Below, piece after piece: positions 8,505 through 18,460 of a stretch of DNA of 25,094 bases. The translations under genes were made by a program, and so were the position numbers. The notes beneath the pieces were generated by a model that saw only the letters and a program-made list of their open reading frames with translations, made no database searches and was not told where the DNA came from. Every line of letters begins with the position of its first letter. Within the stretch, counting starts at the first letter, position 1. The DNA comes from Welwitschia mirabilis (taxonomy: Eukaryota; Gnetophyta; Gnetopsida; Welwitschiales), in NCBI GenBank assembly GCA_051453625.1, contig JBOZIK010000001.1, positions 51,727,978 through 51,753,071 on the forward strand. The letters run 5' to 3'.

Positions 8505-10184
8505 ACCATCTCACCCAATGAAATGTCTGACTTTGAGAAACTCACTGGTGTAGAAGACCCTGTCATACATGTAAAAAACTACAAACATGCATGTCATATG
8601 TACAATATTGAATGAAACATAGCCTGTCATCTATTTTATCGATCTTTAAAACAACAAGCCCTTGGATGATTCCATAGGATACTAACTCATTCAATCACAA
8701 GTTTAAGACAACTACTAGAAATTTTTGTTCAACATTATTCCATCAATATCACAAAATGAATGATGTTAGATACCTTAACCACAATGAAATAATAATTTAA
8801 TGATACAATATAAGCTTATATACAATGATTAAGGGTTATTTCCATATAACTAAAAACCTCCATTGTGGATTCTGACATGGCTTATCTATTTGCAAATTCA
8901 TGCATTTCATATGTTTTAGAATACCTCAGAATGTAGTCATTCGAAACATTTGAATAAGCTATTACATTAGCCAAGATAATAGAAGTTATAGGAGAAGAGA
9001 AAGAAGCCATAAAATATGGTAATACCTCTCAAAGGGAACCATCTAAAAAGAACAACAATACTAGAGGCATCAATCCAAATAATGTTGATGTTATCAATAA
9101 ACTAATATGACTAGTTTACCTACTCCAACTAATGGGAAACCGAATGATGATGCTAATGGCACATCAAGCTCCTTTTGCTCCATAAGCTTTTGCTCCGCAG
9201 GCTCTTTCTCCTCAATCGACTTATCATCAACCATTTTGTCCTCCACTATAATAAGTGCAATCTCCACCATCCTCACAACCTCAACAACAAGCATACATGC
9301 CTCAAAATCAAAACCAAAATAGGCCTCAAAGTCAAACCATAGTTTCTCAACTCAAAATAAGCTTTACAAAATTGAATATCCCAATGAGATAAATCCTCTT
9401 AATGCTACTAAAAAGGGAGCAATCCAATTACTTCCAATCAGATAAAGGGACCCAAATGCATCTAAACTAAGGGGTATGATGAGTTAAAGTATTGTGAGTA
9501 CTACTGAGTCCGAGGACATCATATTGATAACTATTTTAACTTAAGGTACATCATTTCGGATGTCATCTAAAACAAAAAATACATAAAGTTTGACAGAATT
9601 CTAGAAATTGCAAATGAATATTTTGAAATCTTTAAAAACCCATTCCCTACTCAACCTCTAACATCATAATCATCATAGAATATAGCATTTCAAAATGATA
9701 ATAATTCCTATGCAATTCTAGTAATTCAAAATTAACCTAAGAATCCACTAGAATAAGTCATTTAAGAGAATAAGAAGAAATTAGAAGCAATGATTTAAGT
9801 AGAGTATTCTTGAACTTGTCCTATTCCTTGATCACATATACCAATGCAAGAACTTTCCTCTAAAGTAGAAGAGGCATGTCATTTTTTAACCTTACTAATT
9901 GAGAGCTTTAAGCCTTATAGATTTACATTCAAAAGGATATGCAAGGAGTGCTTGAACTTGAAATCTCCTCATGATCAAAATCAACCATTCAAGGAAGAAG
10001 CCACCTCCAACTAGGTGCATGTCCAGAATAGCAATGAAGCTAATGAAGTAATCCAGTTCTTACACCACAATATTTCTACAACCCCAAGAAGATGATCATT
10101 ACTAAATCACCTTACATATTTGTAAACATCAGTCTTACCAAAGTGAATAGAGACTTTATAAATTATGAAGATGAATTAAATGTA
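8505..10184 (+). pseudogene. Gypsy (Tat) gag region, heavily decayed
   Basis: The core gag domain is readable at about 8520-8760: PISPNE-like start, MSDFEKLTGVEDPVIHVKNY, then CHLFYRSLKQQALG and SITSLRQLLEIFVQHY. These match the plant gypsy gag pattern of DPxxHLxxY, FxxSLxxxAxxWF and SWxxLxxxFxxxF. Two Trp positions are TGA stops (in NIE-stop-NIACH and ALG-stop-FHRI). At 9480-9590 a second module reads KYCEYY, then GHHIDNYFNLR and YIISDVI, the Cys/His module of Tat elements (CxxHxxxGHxTxxC pattern), with the last Cys replaced by Tyr and one stop inside. The stretch 9600-10184 is the variable linker toward protease, ending in FVNISLTKVN before the N gap. Confidence 0.75.
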
Positions 10185-10681
10185 NNNNNNNNNNNNNNNN
10201 NNNNNNNNNNNNNNNNNNNNNNNNNNNNNNNNNNNNNNNNNNNNNNNNNNNNNNNNNNNNNNNNNNNNNNNNNNNNNNNNNNNNNNNNNNNNNNNNNNNN
10301 NNNNNNNNNNNNNNNNNNNNNNNNNNNNNNNNNNNNNNNNNNNNNNNNNNNNNNNNNNNNNNNNNNNNNNNNNNNNNNNNNNNNNNNNNNNNNNNNNNNN
10401 NNNNNNNNNNNNNNNNNNNNNNNNNNNNNNNNNNNNNNNNNNNNNNNNNNNNNNNNNNNNNNNNNNNNNNNNNNNNNNNNNNNNNNNNNNNNNNNNNNNN
10501 NNNNNNNNNNNNNNNNNNNNNNNNNNNNNNNNNNNNNNNNNNNNNNNNNNNNNNNNNNNNNNNNNNNNNNNNNNNNNNNNNNNNNNNNNNNNNNNNNNNN
10601 NNNNNNNNNNNNNNNNNNNNNNNNNNNNNNNNNNNNNNNNNNNNNNNNNNNNNNNNNNNNNNNNNNNNNNNNNNNNNNNNN
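10185..10681. other. Assembly gap (497 N)
   Basis: A sized run of N falling in the gypsy gag-protease region. It hides the part where the protease active-site Asp would lie. Open frames that appear to cross it are meaningless. Confidence 0.97.
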
Positions 10682-10990
10682 AGAAGCTCAAAAACAGTCA
10701 TCCCTTAAACACAAAGGAAATTGTAATAATCCAAGGGTTCAATGACCATAAGGACAAATCAAGAGGGATACTTAATTTACCTGTCAAAGTGGATCAAAAG
10801 GTTAATGATACTAAATTTCACATAATAGACAATACATCAATGTTTAATTTATTATGAGGGCATTCTTGGATAATGGACATGAGGGTAATCATATCTCTAC
10901 ACCATCAAAAGCTAAAATTTGTCCGCTCTAAAATTTTAGTGCCATTAGAATGAAATCACACTGTGGAAAATATGAAGGTTCCATCCATGT
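10682..10990 (+). pseudogene. Gypsy aspartic protease, C-terminal part
   Basis: The frame to 10857 reads VIIQGFNDHKDKSRGILN, then LPVKVDQKVNDTKFHIID and NTSMFNLL. A stop falls at the second Leu of the usual LLGRPWIH, and the frame resumes GHSWIMD. This is the C-terminal half of a Tat-type retropepsin (the GxIxLPVxxG ... FxVxD ... YNxLLGRPW pattern). It is followed by LHHQKLKFVRSK, matching the usual LHQKLKF stretch. The catalytic Asp motif lies in the N gap and cannot be judged. Confidence 0.8.
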
Positions 10991-11830
10991 CATCTTCTCT
11001 ACTATTGCCTCCTGTACTTGAGAAGATGTTTATTCCTTTTTTATATTTTGAATATGATCCATGGACCCTCATAGGACAAAGGCCTCACCCGTTCCTGACA
11101 CTTAGATCTTAGACATGAGATGGATTCCATTCCTCTTAGATAACTTTCTAAGTAGCTTATGATTTAAAATTCTCAGGGGAAAAAAAAAGAAAAAATTAAA
11201 AAATTAAAACAGTATAAAACCCTTATTTAAACCCAAAAAATCAAAAAAAAACACAACAAAGAAAAAACATGAAAACATAAAAAATAAAAAAAATATGTGC
11301 ATATGTGTATATACCAAAAAAAAGACATAAAAAAAACACAACATACAAAACAAAAAAAGAAACAAACAAAAAAAAAATACATATAAAAATTACTAGTCTA
11401 CTCATCTAGTTAAAACATAAAAGACAAGGTCCTTGATGGTTAAAGTACCTCACACAAAATGAGTTCACATAACCAAGCAAAGTTTCAGTGACTGAGCAAA
11501 AGCCTTAGTCTATCACACTACTCTTGCACATTTATTAAAAAAATTTAAATAGTATATGTTTTCACCAAATCTTTTAGTCAAAGTAGCTTGACATGTTTTT
11601 TAGTATTTTCATTTTCTTTACCTCTCGTTGTTATTCTTATCCTAATTCCTTAGCTTGTAGGATATCATAATAAAAAGTTATTTGAATGCATCCCTACATT
11701 TTCCCTTAATGGTTAGCCTGTCAAAATATATGTCAATCTTAATCTTGTCAATTTTAATTATAGTGATTTCCTAGGAAAACCTTATATCTTTTCAAATCAA
11801 GAACAAATGAGTGAAAACACCAAGGCATAT
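10990..11830 (+). other. Non-coding stretch between gypsy protease and RT, including an A-rich tract
   Basis: No coding similarity is visible between the protease tail and the pre-RT region. At 11160-11395 the plus strand is about three-quarters A, with runs of 7-10 A. At 11600-11660 a pyrimidine-rich stretch ends TTCCTTAG then CTTGTAGG, which looks like a plant 3' splice acceptor. Ogre-type Tat elements carry an intron exactly between protease and RT, so this may be its decayed equivalent, or simply an insertion. Confidence 0.4.
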
Positions 11831-12311
11831 GAAACAATGAATTTAGAAAAGATAAAGTTATATCTAGTGAAACAATAGGATGTTACAACATATGAATTCC
11901 TAGTGGACTCCATTAATCAAGATAAATCTCTCAAGTTCAATGAACACCTACCGCAATAGACTAAATCTACGCTAAAAAATGTGCTATCTTTAAATAGGGA
12001 TATCTTTGCTTGGCATTACAAAGATATGCTAGGAATCGACAAATCAATAGTCATGCATAACATCATCCTAAAGTTAAACTTCATCCAGTGAGGTAGAAGT
12101 TTAGAAAGTAAATCCTTCTCTTGTATTAGTGATAGAATAAGATCTAAAGCATTTTTTAACTACTCGTTTTATCCAACCAGTAGACTATTCATATTGGCTA
12201 TTAAATATGATGGTTGTCTCAAAGAAAAATGGCCAAATTAGGATGTGTATTAATTATCATGACTTAAATAAGGTTACCTTAAAGGATGATTATCCTTTAT
12301 CAAACATCAGC
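11830..12311 (+). pseudogene. Gypsy pre-RT region and RT N-terminal part
   Basis: From about 11985 the sequence reads LNRDIFAWHYKDMLGID, then KSIVMHNIILKLNF, the conserved stretch just upstream of RT in Tat elements (FAWxxxDMPGI...VxHxLxL). RT proper begins near 12190 with VVSKKNGQIRMCINYHDLNK and DDYPLSNI, corresponding to the first RT blocks (PVxKKxGxxRxCxDYxxLN and DxFPLP). The domain is cut at base 12311 by the inserted copia element and continues at 21769. Confidence 0.85.
12307..12311. repeat. Left target-site duplication of the nested copia element
   Basis: TCAGC here and TCAAC at 21769-21773 flank the inserted element: a 5-bp duplication with one substitution. Removing the element and one copy restores an in-frame gypsy RT, so the assignment is well supported. 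Confidence 0.8.
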
Positions 12312-13532
12312 TCAAGGATCTAGAATCCTAGAGGGAAGAGGGGGGTGAATAGGATTTTAAAACAATAAATAAATTCAAAAGCTATCTCCATAAGTATAAA
12401 ATAATAAAAATATTTATACATATAAAATACCAAAAATGATCTAAAAGAAAATAACTAGAATCATAAAATACCAATGCAGATTGACACATGATTTATAGTG
12501 ATTTGAGAAACCCCCTACTCCACTCTTGGTGATTAACTACTTTCAAAGACTGAGTTATATCTTTGTTACTTACTTTCCAGTTATTTTAGATTCATCTATA
12601 ACATTTTACAATTAGACTTGTTAGAAGCTCAGTCTCAACTTTTTTAGAGAATGTGTTTTAGTATTAGTAATATGCCACAATGCATATGCCTTGCTAGATA
12701 TAAAGTACAATGATGATAATACTACACTATCAGTGATGATATCACAAATCCACAGAACTGATGATCAAAAAGATGCTTATTTGAATTTTTGTTAGGTAAA
12801 AGGTGTCCAAAGATTTTGATAACTAAGGAATATATAGGAGATACAGTTTAGGGTTTTATGAGTTGATCTAATTCTCCAATGGATAAAAATAGAAGAGAAA
12901 TAGCTAGAAAAATCTAATATCTATTATGATCGATTGACCCCTCTAAATGTCTGATTAACCTTATTGAGTGTCGTAACCGAAGTCTATCATTTCCATATTC
13001 TTATGATCAATCTACATTCTTTATGTTTTCATATCTAGTTAATGCCATGTTGGATCTAGTCAATCATACATCTGGTCAACCACATTTTAGTCTGATTAAC
13101 ACATATGAAGAAAAGGGCAGAACAACATGTTTAGCCTAGGCCCAGTTGACCCCTCAGTAATTCAATTAATCCCTTGATAAAAAATTATAAAAACATTTTT
13201 ACTCTAGGTCTAGTTAACCCTTTAAGAATCTGATCGATCTCTTTATGATCATATGTAATAATTTATTGTACAAGTTTAGTTGACCCCTTAAGAATTTGGT
13301 CGACCCCTCAATAATGTGGTTTTAAAACCTCTTGGTATAGGTTTGGTTGACCCCTTAAGAATCCGGTCGACCTCTTTGAGGGACTAAAACTTGTCAAATT
13401 TAGGTAAGGATAGTGATAAAATTTTGTTGCTTCTGACCTACAAGGATTAATATGTTTTGTAAATAATATAACACATTTTGCTATACTAGAAAATGTTAGT
13501 TTGACCTCAACTTCGTAAATTATAATTTAATA
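12312..13532 (-). repeat. 3' LTR of the Sirevirus-like element
   Basis: This aligns along its full length with 20547-21768. Shared landmarks include CAAAAATGATCTAAAAGAAA, a TATATA box (12831-12836 here), GAAAATGTTAGTTTGAC near the inner edge and a series of palindromic GTTGACC/GGTCGACC repeats. The outer end has lost the canonical TG (TC instead) and the inner end reads TTAATA where the other LTR has TTAGCA, so both termini are mutated. Confidence 0.87.
13138..13386. repeat. Tandem ~67-bp palindrome-bearing subrepeats within the LTR
   Basis: Four copies begin near 13145, 13213, 13279 and 13346 (spacing 68, 66 and 67). Each carries GTTGACCCC, then CTTAAGAAT, then a GGTCGACC-type box. GGTCGACC is a perfect palindrome and GTTGACC contains a W-box. 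Looser copies lie at about 12950 and 13058. The 5' LTR has matching copies at about 21391-21610. Confidence 0.7.
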
Positions 13533-13545
13533 ATCTTCCCTTTTG
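13533..13545 (-). other. Polypurine tract adjacent to the 3' LTR
   Basis: The minus strand reads CAAAAGGGAAGAT immediately before the LTR (13532 leftwards). The context ATCAATGTCAAAAGGG is the usual junction of Sirevirus/Tork-type elements. Confidence 0.75.
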
Positions 13546-13930
13546 ACATTGATGGCAAACTATACTTAGTTGAAATATTAATTGGAAAAACTTCCCCTCA
13601 AAAATTCCCATTAGATTTGTAAAATATTATTGAACATGTTTATCCAAATTAAGCATTCATAATGGTTTTCCAAAAAGAGCCATATAGATAAATAATTTAA
13701 AGTATAGTTTATAAGACATGTAATAATCATTAACAGATGTAACAAAGTCATGGCTCATGGTGAATGTAATATGCATTAATAAATAAGACAAAATAATATC
13801 AAATTCATTTCTGTTAATTAGTTTTAATTAGTACAATGAAAAGATACTCATAAGATAACAACTAAAACTAAGAATAACTAATAAGCACTACTAAGAACAA
13901 CTGATAACAACAAATAATACAACTACTATT
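13546..13930 (-). other. Spacer between the two polypurine tracts
   Basis: AT-rich and non-coding, with no open frame or repeat seen apart from the two flanking PPT copies. It is the 3' untranslated part of the element. Confidence 0.5.
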
Positions 13931-13943
13931 TCTCCCCCTTTTG
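13931..13943 (-). other. Second polypurine tract copy, ~400 bp from the LTR
   Basis: CAAAAGGGGGAGA on the minus strand, preceded by ATCTATGT, so about 20 bases of context match the LTR-adjacent tract. Multiple PPT copies upstream of the 3' LTR are a known peculiarity of Sireviruses. This copy is closer to the family consensus than the LTR-adjacent one. Confidence 0.7.
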
Positions 13944-13949
13944 ACATAG

Positions 13950-15069
13950 ATGACAAAGAAGAAAAAAGGAAAAATAATAAGCATGATTTGAAAAACAATA
14001 CAGATAAACAAAGATCAACCTGATTTTTCCTCTTATTCTTCCTTATTAGATTCTTTTCCAAAATATGGATCTTCTTCTCCCTTTTCTTCTTCAGCTGCCT
14101 TTTAAGCAGAGCTACTGACTTCCTTAGAAGTGTCAGCAACCTCATACCCTGCTACAATAAAAGTCTCTTTCATGTGCCAAGTTCAGAAATCCAACCTCTT
14201 TAGGTATGAAAGAGTCTCGTTAGGAGAGGTCTACTTTAAAGAAATAAACTTAGAATATTTCTTCAAACCAAAATAAATGTGCATGTGAGATAATGTTACA
14301 TGCTTAATGGTAGACATAGGAGTTAAGTTTTCTAGTTTGGGATGTAGTTAGACTCTAAAATGATAATAGATATTTGCAATCAAAACAGAGTAAGGAAGAG
14401 TCCTAGCTTTCTGACATCCCAACTAAGAGATCATATTTTTAAGAATAATGGCAAGAGCATTAATAGAATGACTAGTTTCTACCAAATACAACAAATAAAC
14501 CTTATAGTTAAAGGTCTCATAATGATTATTTGCAAGAGGTAAGAAATTGTATATAAAATCCAACTGAAGAAAGTGGTACTTCCAGGTAAGGTAAAAGGTG
14601 GAAAGGGTGGTCTTTTACTAAATGAGTTTACCACAGAGCTCCCTGGTGACCTTTGCCTTATCCTTCATGAAGTCATGCAGAGGTCAAAACTATTCATAAT
14701 CTCCTCTAAGAAGATTTGTGAGGGGGCTATGAGTTTTTAACCCTAATTCTTCTCCTAAAATAATGGTTATTAAGGTAGAGGAATCAGCATCAAAAAAAGC
14801 ATTGCAGTAAAACATATGAGTAAGGAAAGGGTAGGCTCACCTAGAGATATTAAGAAATAAGACAAATCAAGTTTATTCAACAACCTTACCACATCTCTTA
14901 GTTTTCTCAGTTCCTCAAAAGTAATAATCCTTTCTTAATATACAGGATTTTTCTTAAACTTATCTGAAAACCTGTCTAAAACCTCATCTAACATTTTATA
15001 GTAAAAATGCCCTAGAATTTTACTGACTAGCTCCTTCTAATGAGATCTTCTTGAGGGACCCTCTACCAT
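13950..15069 (-). pseudogene. Extra ORF between pol and 3' LTR (Sirevirus env-position ORF), decayed
   Basis: The minus strand from an ATG at 15069 (MVEGPSRRSH) shows coding-like sequence scattered over several frames. Pieces include KMLDEVLDRFSDKFKKN, RIITFEELRKLRDVVRLLN, INALAIILKNMIS followed by a TAG, KARTLPYSVLIANIYYHF, STIKHVTLSHMHIYFGLKK and an acidic end with EVADTSKEVSSSA and EEEKGEEDPYFG. The LPYxxLIxxIxxHF block resembles the C-terminal part of the plant transposon protein domain found in env-position ORFs of some Sireviruses. Function in such elements is unproven. A basic 84-residue frame at 14145-13891 overlaps the acidic tail and is probably a shadow. Stops and frameshifts make it non-functional. 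Confidence 0.6.
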
Positions 15070-15239
15070 TTGAAAGCACACGGTACCTTCTAGAGACAAA
15101 ATAACTAGAGATATACAGCTAGATATGAGAGATATAGGTGGATGGATGTGAATGAGAAAGGTTAGGGATCCACAAGATTATATAAAGAGGGGAAATCAAG
15201 TCATATTTAAGAAAAAATAGAGTCCATCACCTATCTTCC

Positions 15240-15480
15240 ACTTTATAACCCTATAGGTCTAGTTGACTGAGTTTTGATCTAGTCGACCCAATGAGACTTA
15301 GGTTATAAAATGTTTTCAGGTTTGGTTGACTAAGACTTTAGTCTGATTGACCCAACTAGATTCAGATTGATCTAAGAAAGATGAGGTAGCTAAATGAAAA
15401 TGCAATCAATTAACTTCTTCTCTAGATCTGGTCGATTAAATCCAATATTTATTCAATCATCCTGCCTTTAATCGAAGGAC
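15240..15480. repeat. Palindromic LTR-type repeats between pol and the extra ORF
   Basis: TCTAGTTGACTGAG...CTAGTCGACCC (from 15256), GTTTGGTTGACTAAG...TGATTGACCC (from 15320) and TCTGGTCGATTAA (near 15425) repeat the GTTGAC/GTCGACC wording of the LTR subrepeats with a spacing of about 63. They occupy the junction between the end of pol and the start of the downstream ORF. Confidence 0.55.
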
Positions 15481-15489
15481 GAATAGGCA

Positions 15490-16150
15490 ACTTCTAGTTC
15501 ATGATGAAGTCTCAAAAAGTTGTCAAAGTTCAAGTGTTTTATGAAAATATCAGCTAGTTGTCTATCAATGCTTACAAAATTTATAGAAATGTTGCATTTC
15601 TCTACTTGATCTCTAAGAAAATAATTTCTTAATTCAATATATTTAGTTCAAGAATATTGAACAGGGTTCTTTGAGATATTGGTTGTACTAGTATTGTTAC
15701 AAAAGATTAGAACCTATTCAAATTTTACTCCAAAGTCTTTGAGCATTTTCTTCATTTGTAGAAGATGGGTACAACAACTTCTTGTTGCTATATATTATAC
15801 TTCTGCTGTGAAAAGGGAGATAGAGTTTTGCTTCTTACTTGTTCATCCTACTAAGCATGATCCTAAGAGAAAATAATTTCCACTGATGCATTTTCTATCA
15901 TCTTTACAACCAACCTAGTCTGCATCACTAAAACTTGCAAATTTAAAATAATTTTTTATAGGATACCATAATTCAGAGTCACTAGTATTTGTTATATATC
16001 TTATAATCCTTTTGATAGCTTGAAGTGTAATTTTTTTAGTTGAGTTTGATATCTAACATAAACGACAACACTCAACATTATATCAGGTCTACCTATGATT
16101 AAATACAATAGACTTATATCATGCTTCTATAAATTTTTTGATCTATAGAT
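15490..16150 (-). pseudogene. Sirevirus-like RNase H region
   Basis: Copia RNase H in the minus strand with frameshifts and stops. Visible blocks are RIIRYITNTSDSELWY, ASFSDAD followed by a TAG where Trp is expected and then KDDRKCISGNYF, SLFTAEV-stop-YIA (normally STAEAEYIA), FCNNTSTTNISKNP (the Asp of CDNTS is Asn), ELRNYFLRDQVEKCNI and RQLADIFIKHLNFDNF at the C-terminus. At least one of the catalytic acidic residues is lost. Confidence 0.82.
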
Positions 16151-16289
16151 TTTCTATAATCATCAAGACTGACTTTACATGAAGTTGATATAGATGCATT
16201 GGTTGATCTTACATTTTCTAGTCTAAATAATTTAATCAAATCCCTTGAGTATTTGGATTGAGATGTGAATATTAAATTTTTTGTTTGTT

Positions 16290-16980
16290 TGATTTAAAGA
16301 CTAAGAAACAGTCAAACTTTACCAAGCATACTCATTTTAAAATGTGTTACCATAATGCTAGTAAATTCTTTTGAAAGAACTTCATTTGAAGCTTCAAAAA
16401 TTCTGTTATCTACATAGATTTGAATGATGATAAAGTTCTTCTTAATATTTTTGATAAATAAGTTTCTATCCACAGCTCCATGAGTGTAATTATTTTTATC
16501 AAGAAATGTTATCGGTTTTTCATACCAAAACCTTAGAGCTTGCTTTAAACCATATAAAGCCTTTTTAAGTCTATACATATGGTTTGGTTTATGTGAATTT
16601 ATGAAGCCTTGAGATTGTTTCACATAAACTTCTTTGTTGAGAGTTACATTTAGAAAGGCACTTTTCACATTCATCTTAGAAACTTTAATGTTTTTAAAGG
16701 ATGTATAAGATAGACACATTCTAATACTGTCTATTCTAGCCATTGGAGAAAATGTATCTCCTACATCTATTCTTTCAATCTAGTTGTATCCTTAGACCAA
16801 TAATCTTGTCTTATTATTAATCACATTATTTTATTCATCATACTTGTTCTTAAAGATCCATTTTTTTCCAATTATATTTTGGTCTTTTGATCTTTCTACA
16901 AGTTTCCAAACATTATTTCTTTTGAATTGTTGAAGTTCATCTTGGATAGCCAACATCCATTCTTCAAGAGTTTATGTCTC
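16290..16980 (-). pseudogene. Sirevirus-like reverse transcriptase domain
   Basis: The open part 16743-16312 contains ARIDSIRMCLSYTSFKN, the first catalytic block KMNVKSAFLN, NKEVYVKQSQGF, HMYRLKKALYGLKQALRFWY, the active-site box IYVDNRIF (YVDD in active elements, so the second Asp is Asn) and THFKMSMLGKV. In the first block MDVKSAFL has become MNVKSAFL, so two of the three catalytic Asp are lost. Upstream, KKWIFKNKYDE and GDTFSP lie in a neighbouring frame with stops. Function would be cDNA synthesis; this copy cannot do it. Confidence 0.88.
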
Positions 16981-17239
16981 TTCAAATATTTTGGGTTTAA
17001 TTTGGGAGACATAATAAATATGAGCATAGAAATTTTTAAGAGAGTTTCTTGTTTGAATTTTTGAGCTAACATCTCCAATGATAGACTCTAGTGGATGATC
17101 TTTTAGCTCTTTGAATTTTTTGAAAGTAACTTCTTGATATGGATCTTCTTCCTTTTTGGTTGTTACTTCTTTTATTATAGAGGTACTTGGAGTTAGATTT
17201 TCTTCATCATTTGAAGGAAGAAGTTTTATGCTATTTATT

Positions 17240-18420
17240 TAAATGTTTATAGATTCTTTCACTGTTAGACTTCATTTGTTGAAAACTCAATAGGCTTTAC
17301 TTCTAGTTGAGTACCCTAAAAAGATTGCTTCATCAGCTTTTGACTTAAATTTACTCAAATGTTCTCTATCTTTTAAAAGAAAGTGTTTACTCCTAAAGAC
17401 TAAATATAAAACATTTGGTTTTCTTCTTTTCCAAAGCTCATAGGAGGTTTTATCCATGCCTAGCATTAGATAGACTCTATTAATAATGTATCAAGTAGTG
17501 CTTACTGCTTCAGCCCAAAAAGTTTTAGGAACTTTCTTGTCATTTAACATTATTCTTATCATTTATTGAAGGACTTGGTTTTTCCTCTCTATAATTTCAT
17601 TTTGTTCAGAAGTCTTTAGGGCTAAGAACTAATGTTCTATACCATTGTCTACATGTACATCTTAAAAGATGATTTTCAAATTCTCCTTCATGATTACTTC
17701 TAATTCTTTTGATAGTGTATCCTTTCTTATTTTGTATTTTGTTACAAAAATTTCAATACAACTTTCAAAATTTTTATCTTTTTTTCTAAGAAAATGATGC
17801 AAGTAAATCTAGAGTAGTCATCAACCATAGTCAGAAAATATCATTTTCCTCGTAGACTTTTAGTTTGAGCTGGTTCCACTAAGTTTTTGAATTCTCTTTC
17901 ATGATCACTTCTAATTTTTTTGATCATGTATTCTTTCTCATTTTGGATTTTGTTATAAAAATTTCAATACAACTTTTAAAAATTTCAACTTAGTTTCCTA
18001 AGAAAGTGATCCAAATAAATCTAGAATAGTCATCAACCATAGTCAGAAAATATCATTTTCCTCCTAGACTTTTAGTTTAAGTCAGTTCCGCCAAGTCCAT
18101 GTGAATGAGATTAAGCGGTATTATTGATGAGACTAGGTTTTTAATTTTATGAGAATTCCTAACTAATTTTCATTTTTTACAAGCATTACAAAGCCCATGT
18201 TTTTCAATGTTAATCTTAGGGATTCCTTTCACAATATCCTTTTTAATGATAGTTTTGAGATAATCATAGTTTACATGTCCTAATCATTAATGTCATAATT
18301 ATTCTTGATTTATATAATAAAAATAACAAGCAGATAAAGACTAATCAATGATATAAACATTATATATTCTATTTGCTTTAAGAAGAACATCATTTATCTT
18401 ACCATGTCTAAGTTTACATG
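17240..18420 (-). pseudogene. Sirevirus-like integrase with an internal tandem duplication
   Basis: The minus strand gives a remnant zinc finger (KHGLCNACKK near 18200), the HMDL start of the core, and TMVDDYSRFIWITF. The core start then appears a second time, as TMVDDYSRFTCIIF, because 17674-17884 and 17885-18096 are tandem copies. Further on are IIERKNQVLQ near 17590 (catalytic Glu), KVPKTFWAEAVSTT and the post-core block ADEAIFLGYSTRSKAY. Several stops interrupt it. The duplication breaks the spacing between catalytic residues, so the copy is dead at this step independently of its stops. Confidence 0.82.
17674..18096. repeat. Tandem duplication (2 x ~211 bp) inside integrase
   Basis: Copy 1 is 17674-17884 and copy 2 is 17885-18096. 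Shared words include TAGTCATCAACCATAGTCAG, AAAATATCATTTTCCTC, AAAATTTCAATACAACTTT and TTCATGAT. The copies differ by scattered substitutions, so the duplication is not recent. They are directly adjacent. Confidence 0.88.
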
Positions 18421-18460
18421 TTTGACTGTCAAAAATAACATTATGACCTTTATCATAAAT

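Noticed and set aside
9094-9322. Overlapping frames on both strands rich in Ser/Ile/Thr or Glu/Val
   Set aside because: The composition comes from low-complexity TC/GA repeats in the decayed gypsy gag linker. No motif on either strand.
10092-10857. Several long open frames across 10185-10681 on both strands
   Set aside because: They consist mostly of N. Only the sequenced protease tail after 10681 is informative.
11160-11395. A-rich tract as the poly-A tail of a LINE or SINE
   Set aside because: It is interrupted by many other bases, and I see no LINE/SINE body or flanking target duplication. The intron or insertion reading is kept as the alternative.
13891-14145. Basic, hydrophobic-ended 84-residue minus-strand frame, like a small membrane protein
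   Set aside because: It overlaps the acidic tail of the env-position ORF in another frame and runs into the PPT. The acidic frame continues the upstream coding, so this one is a shadow.
16896-17078. 60-residue minus-strand frame MEMLAQKFKQ...
   Set aside because: A neighbouring frame carries the expected IN-RT linker and RT start of the copia polyprotein, so this is a shadow.
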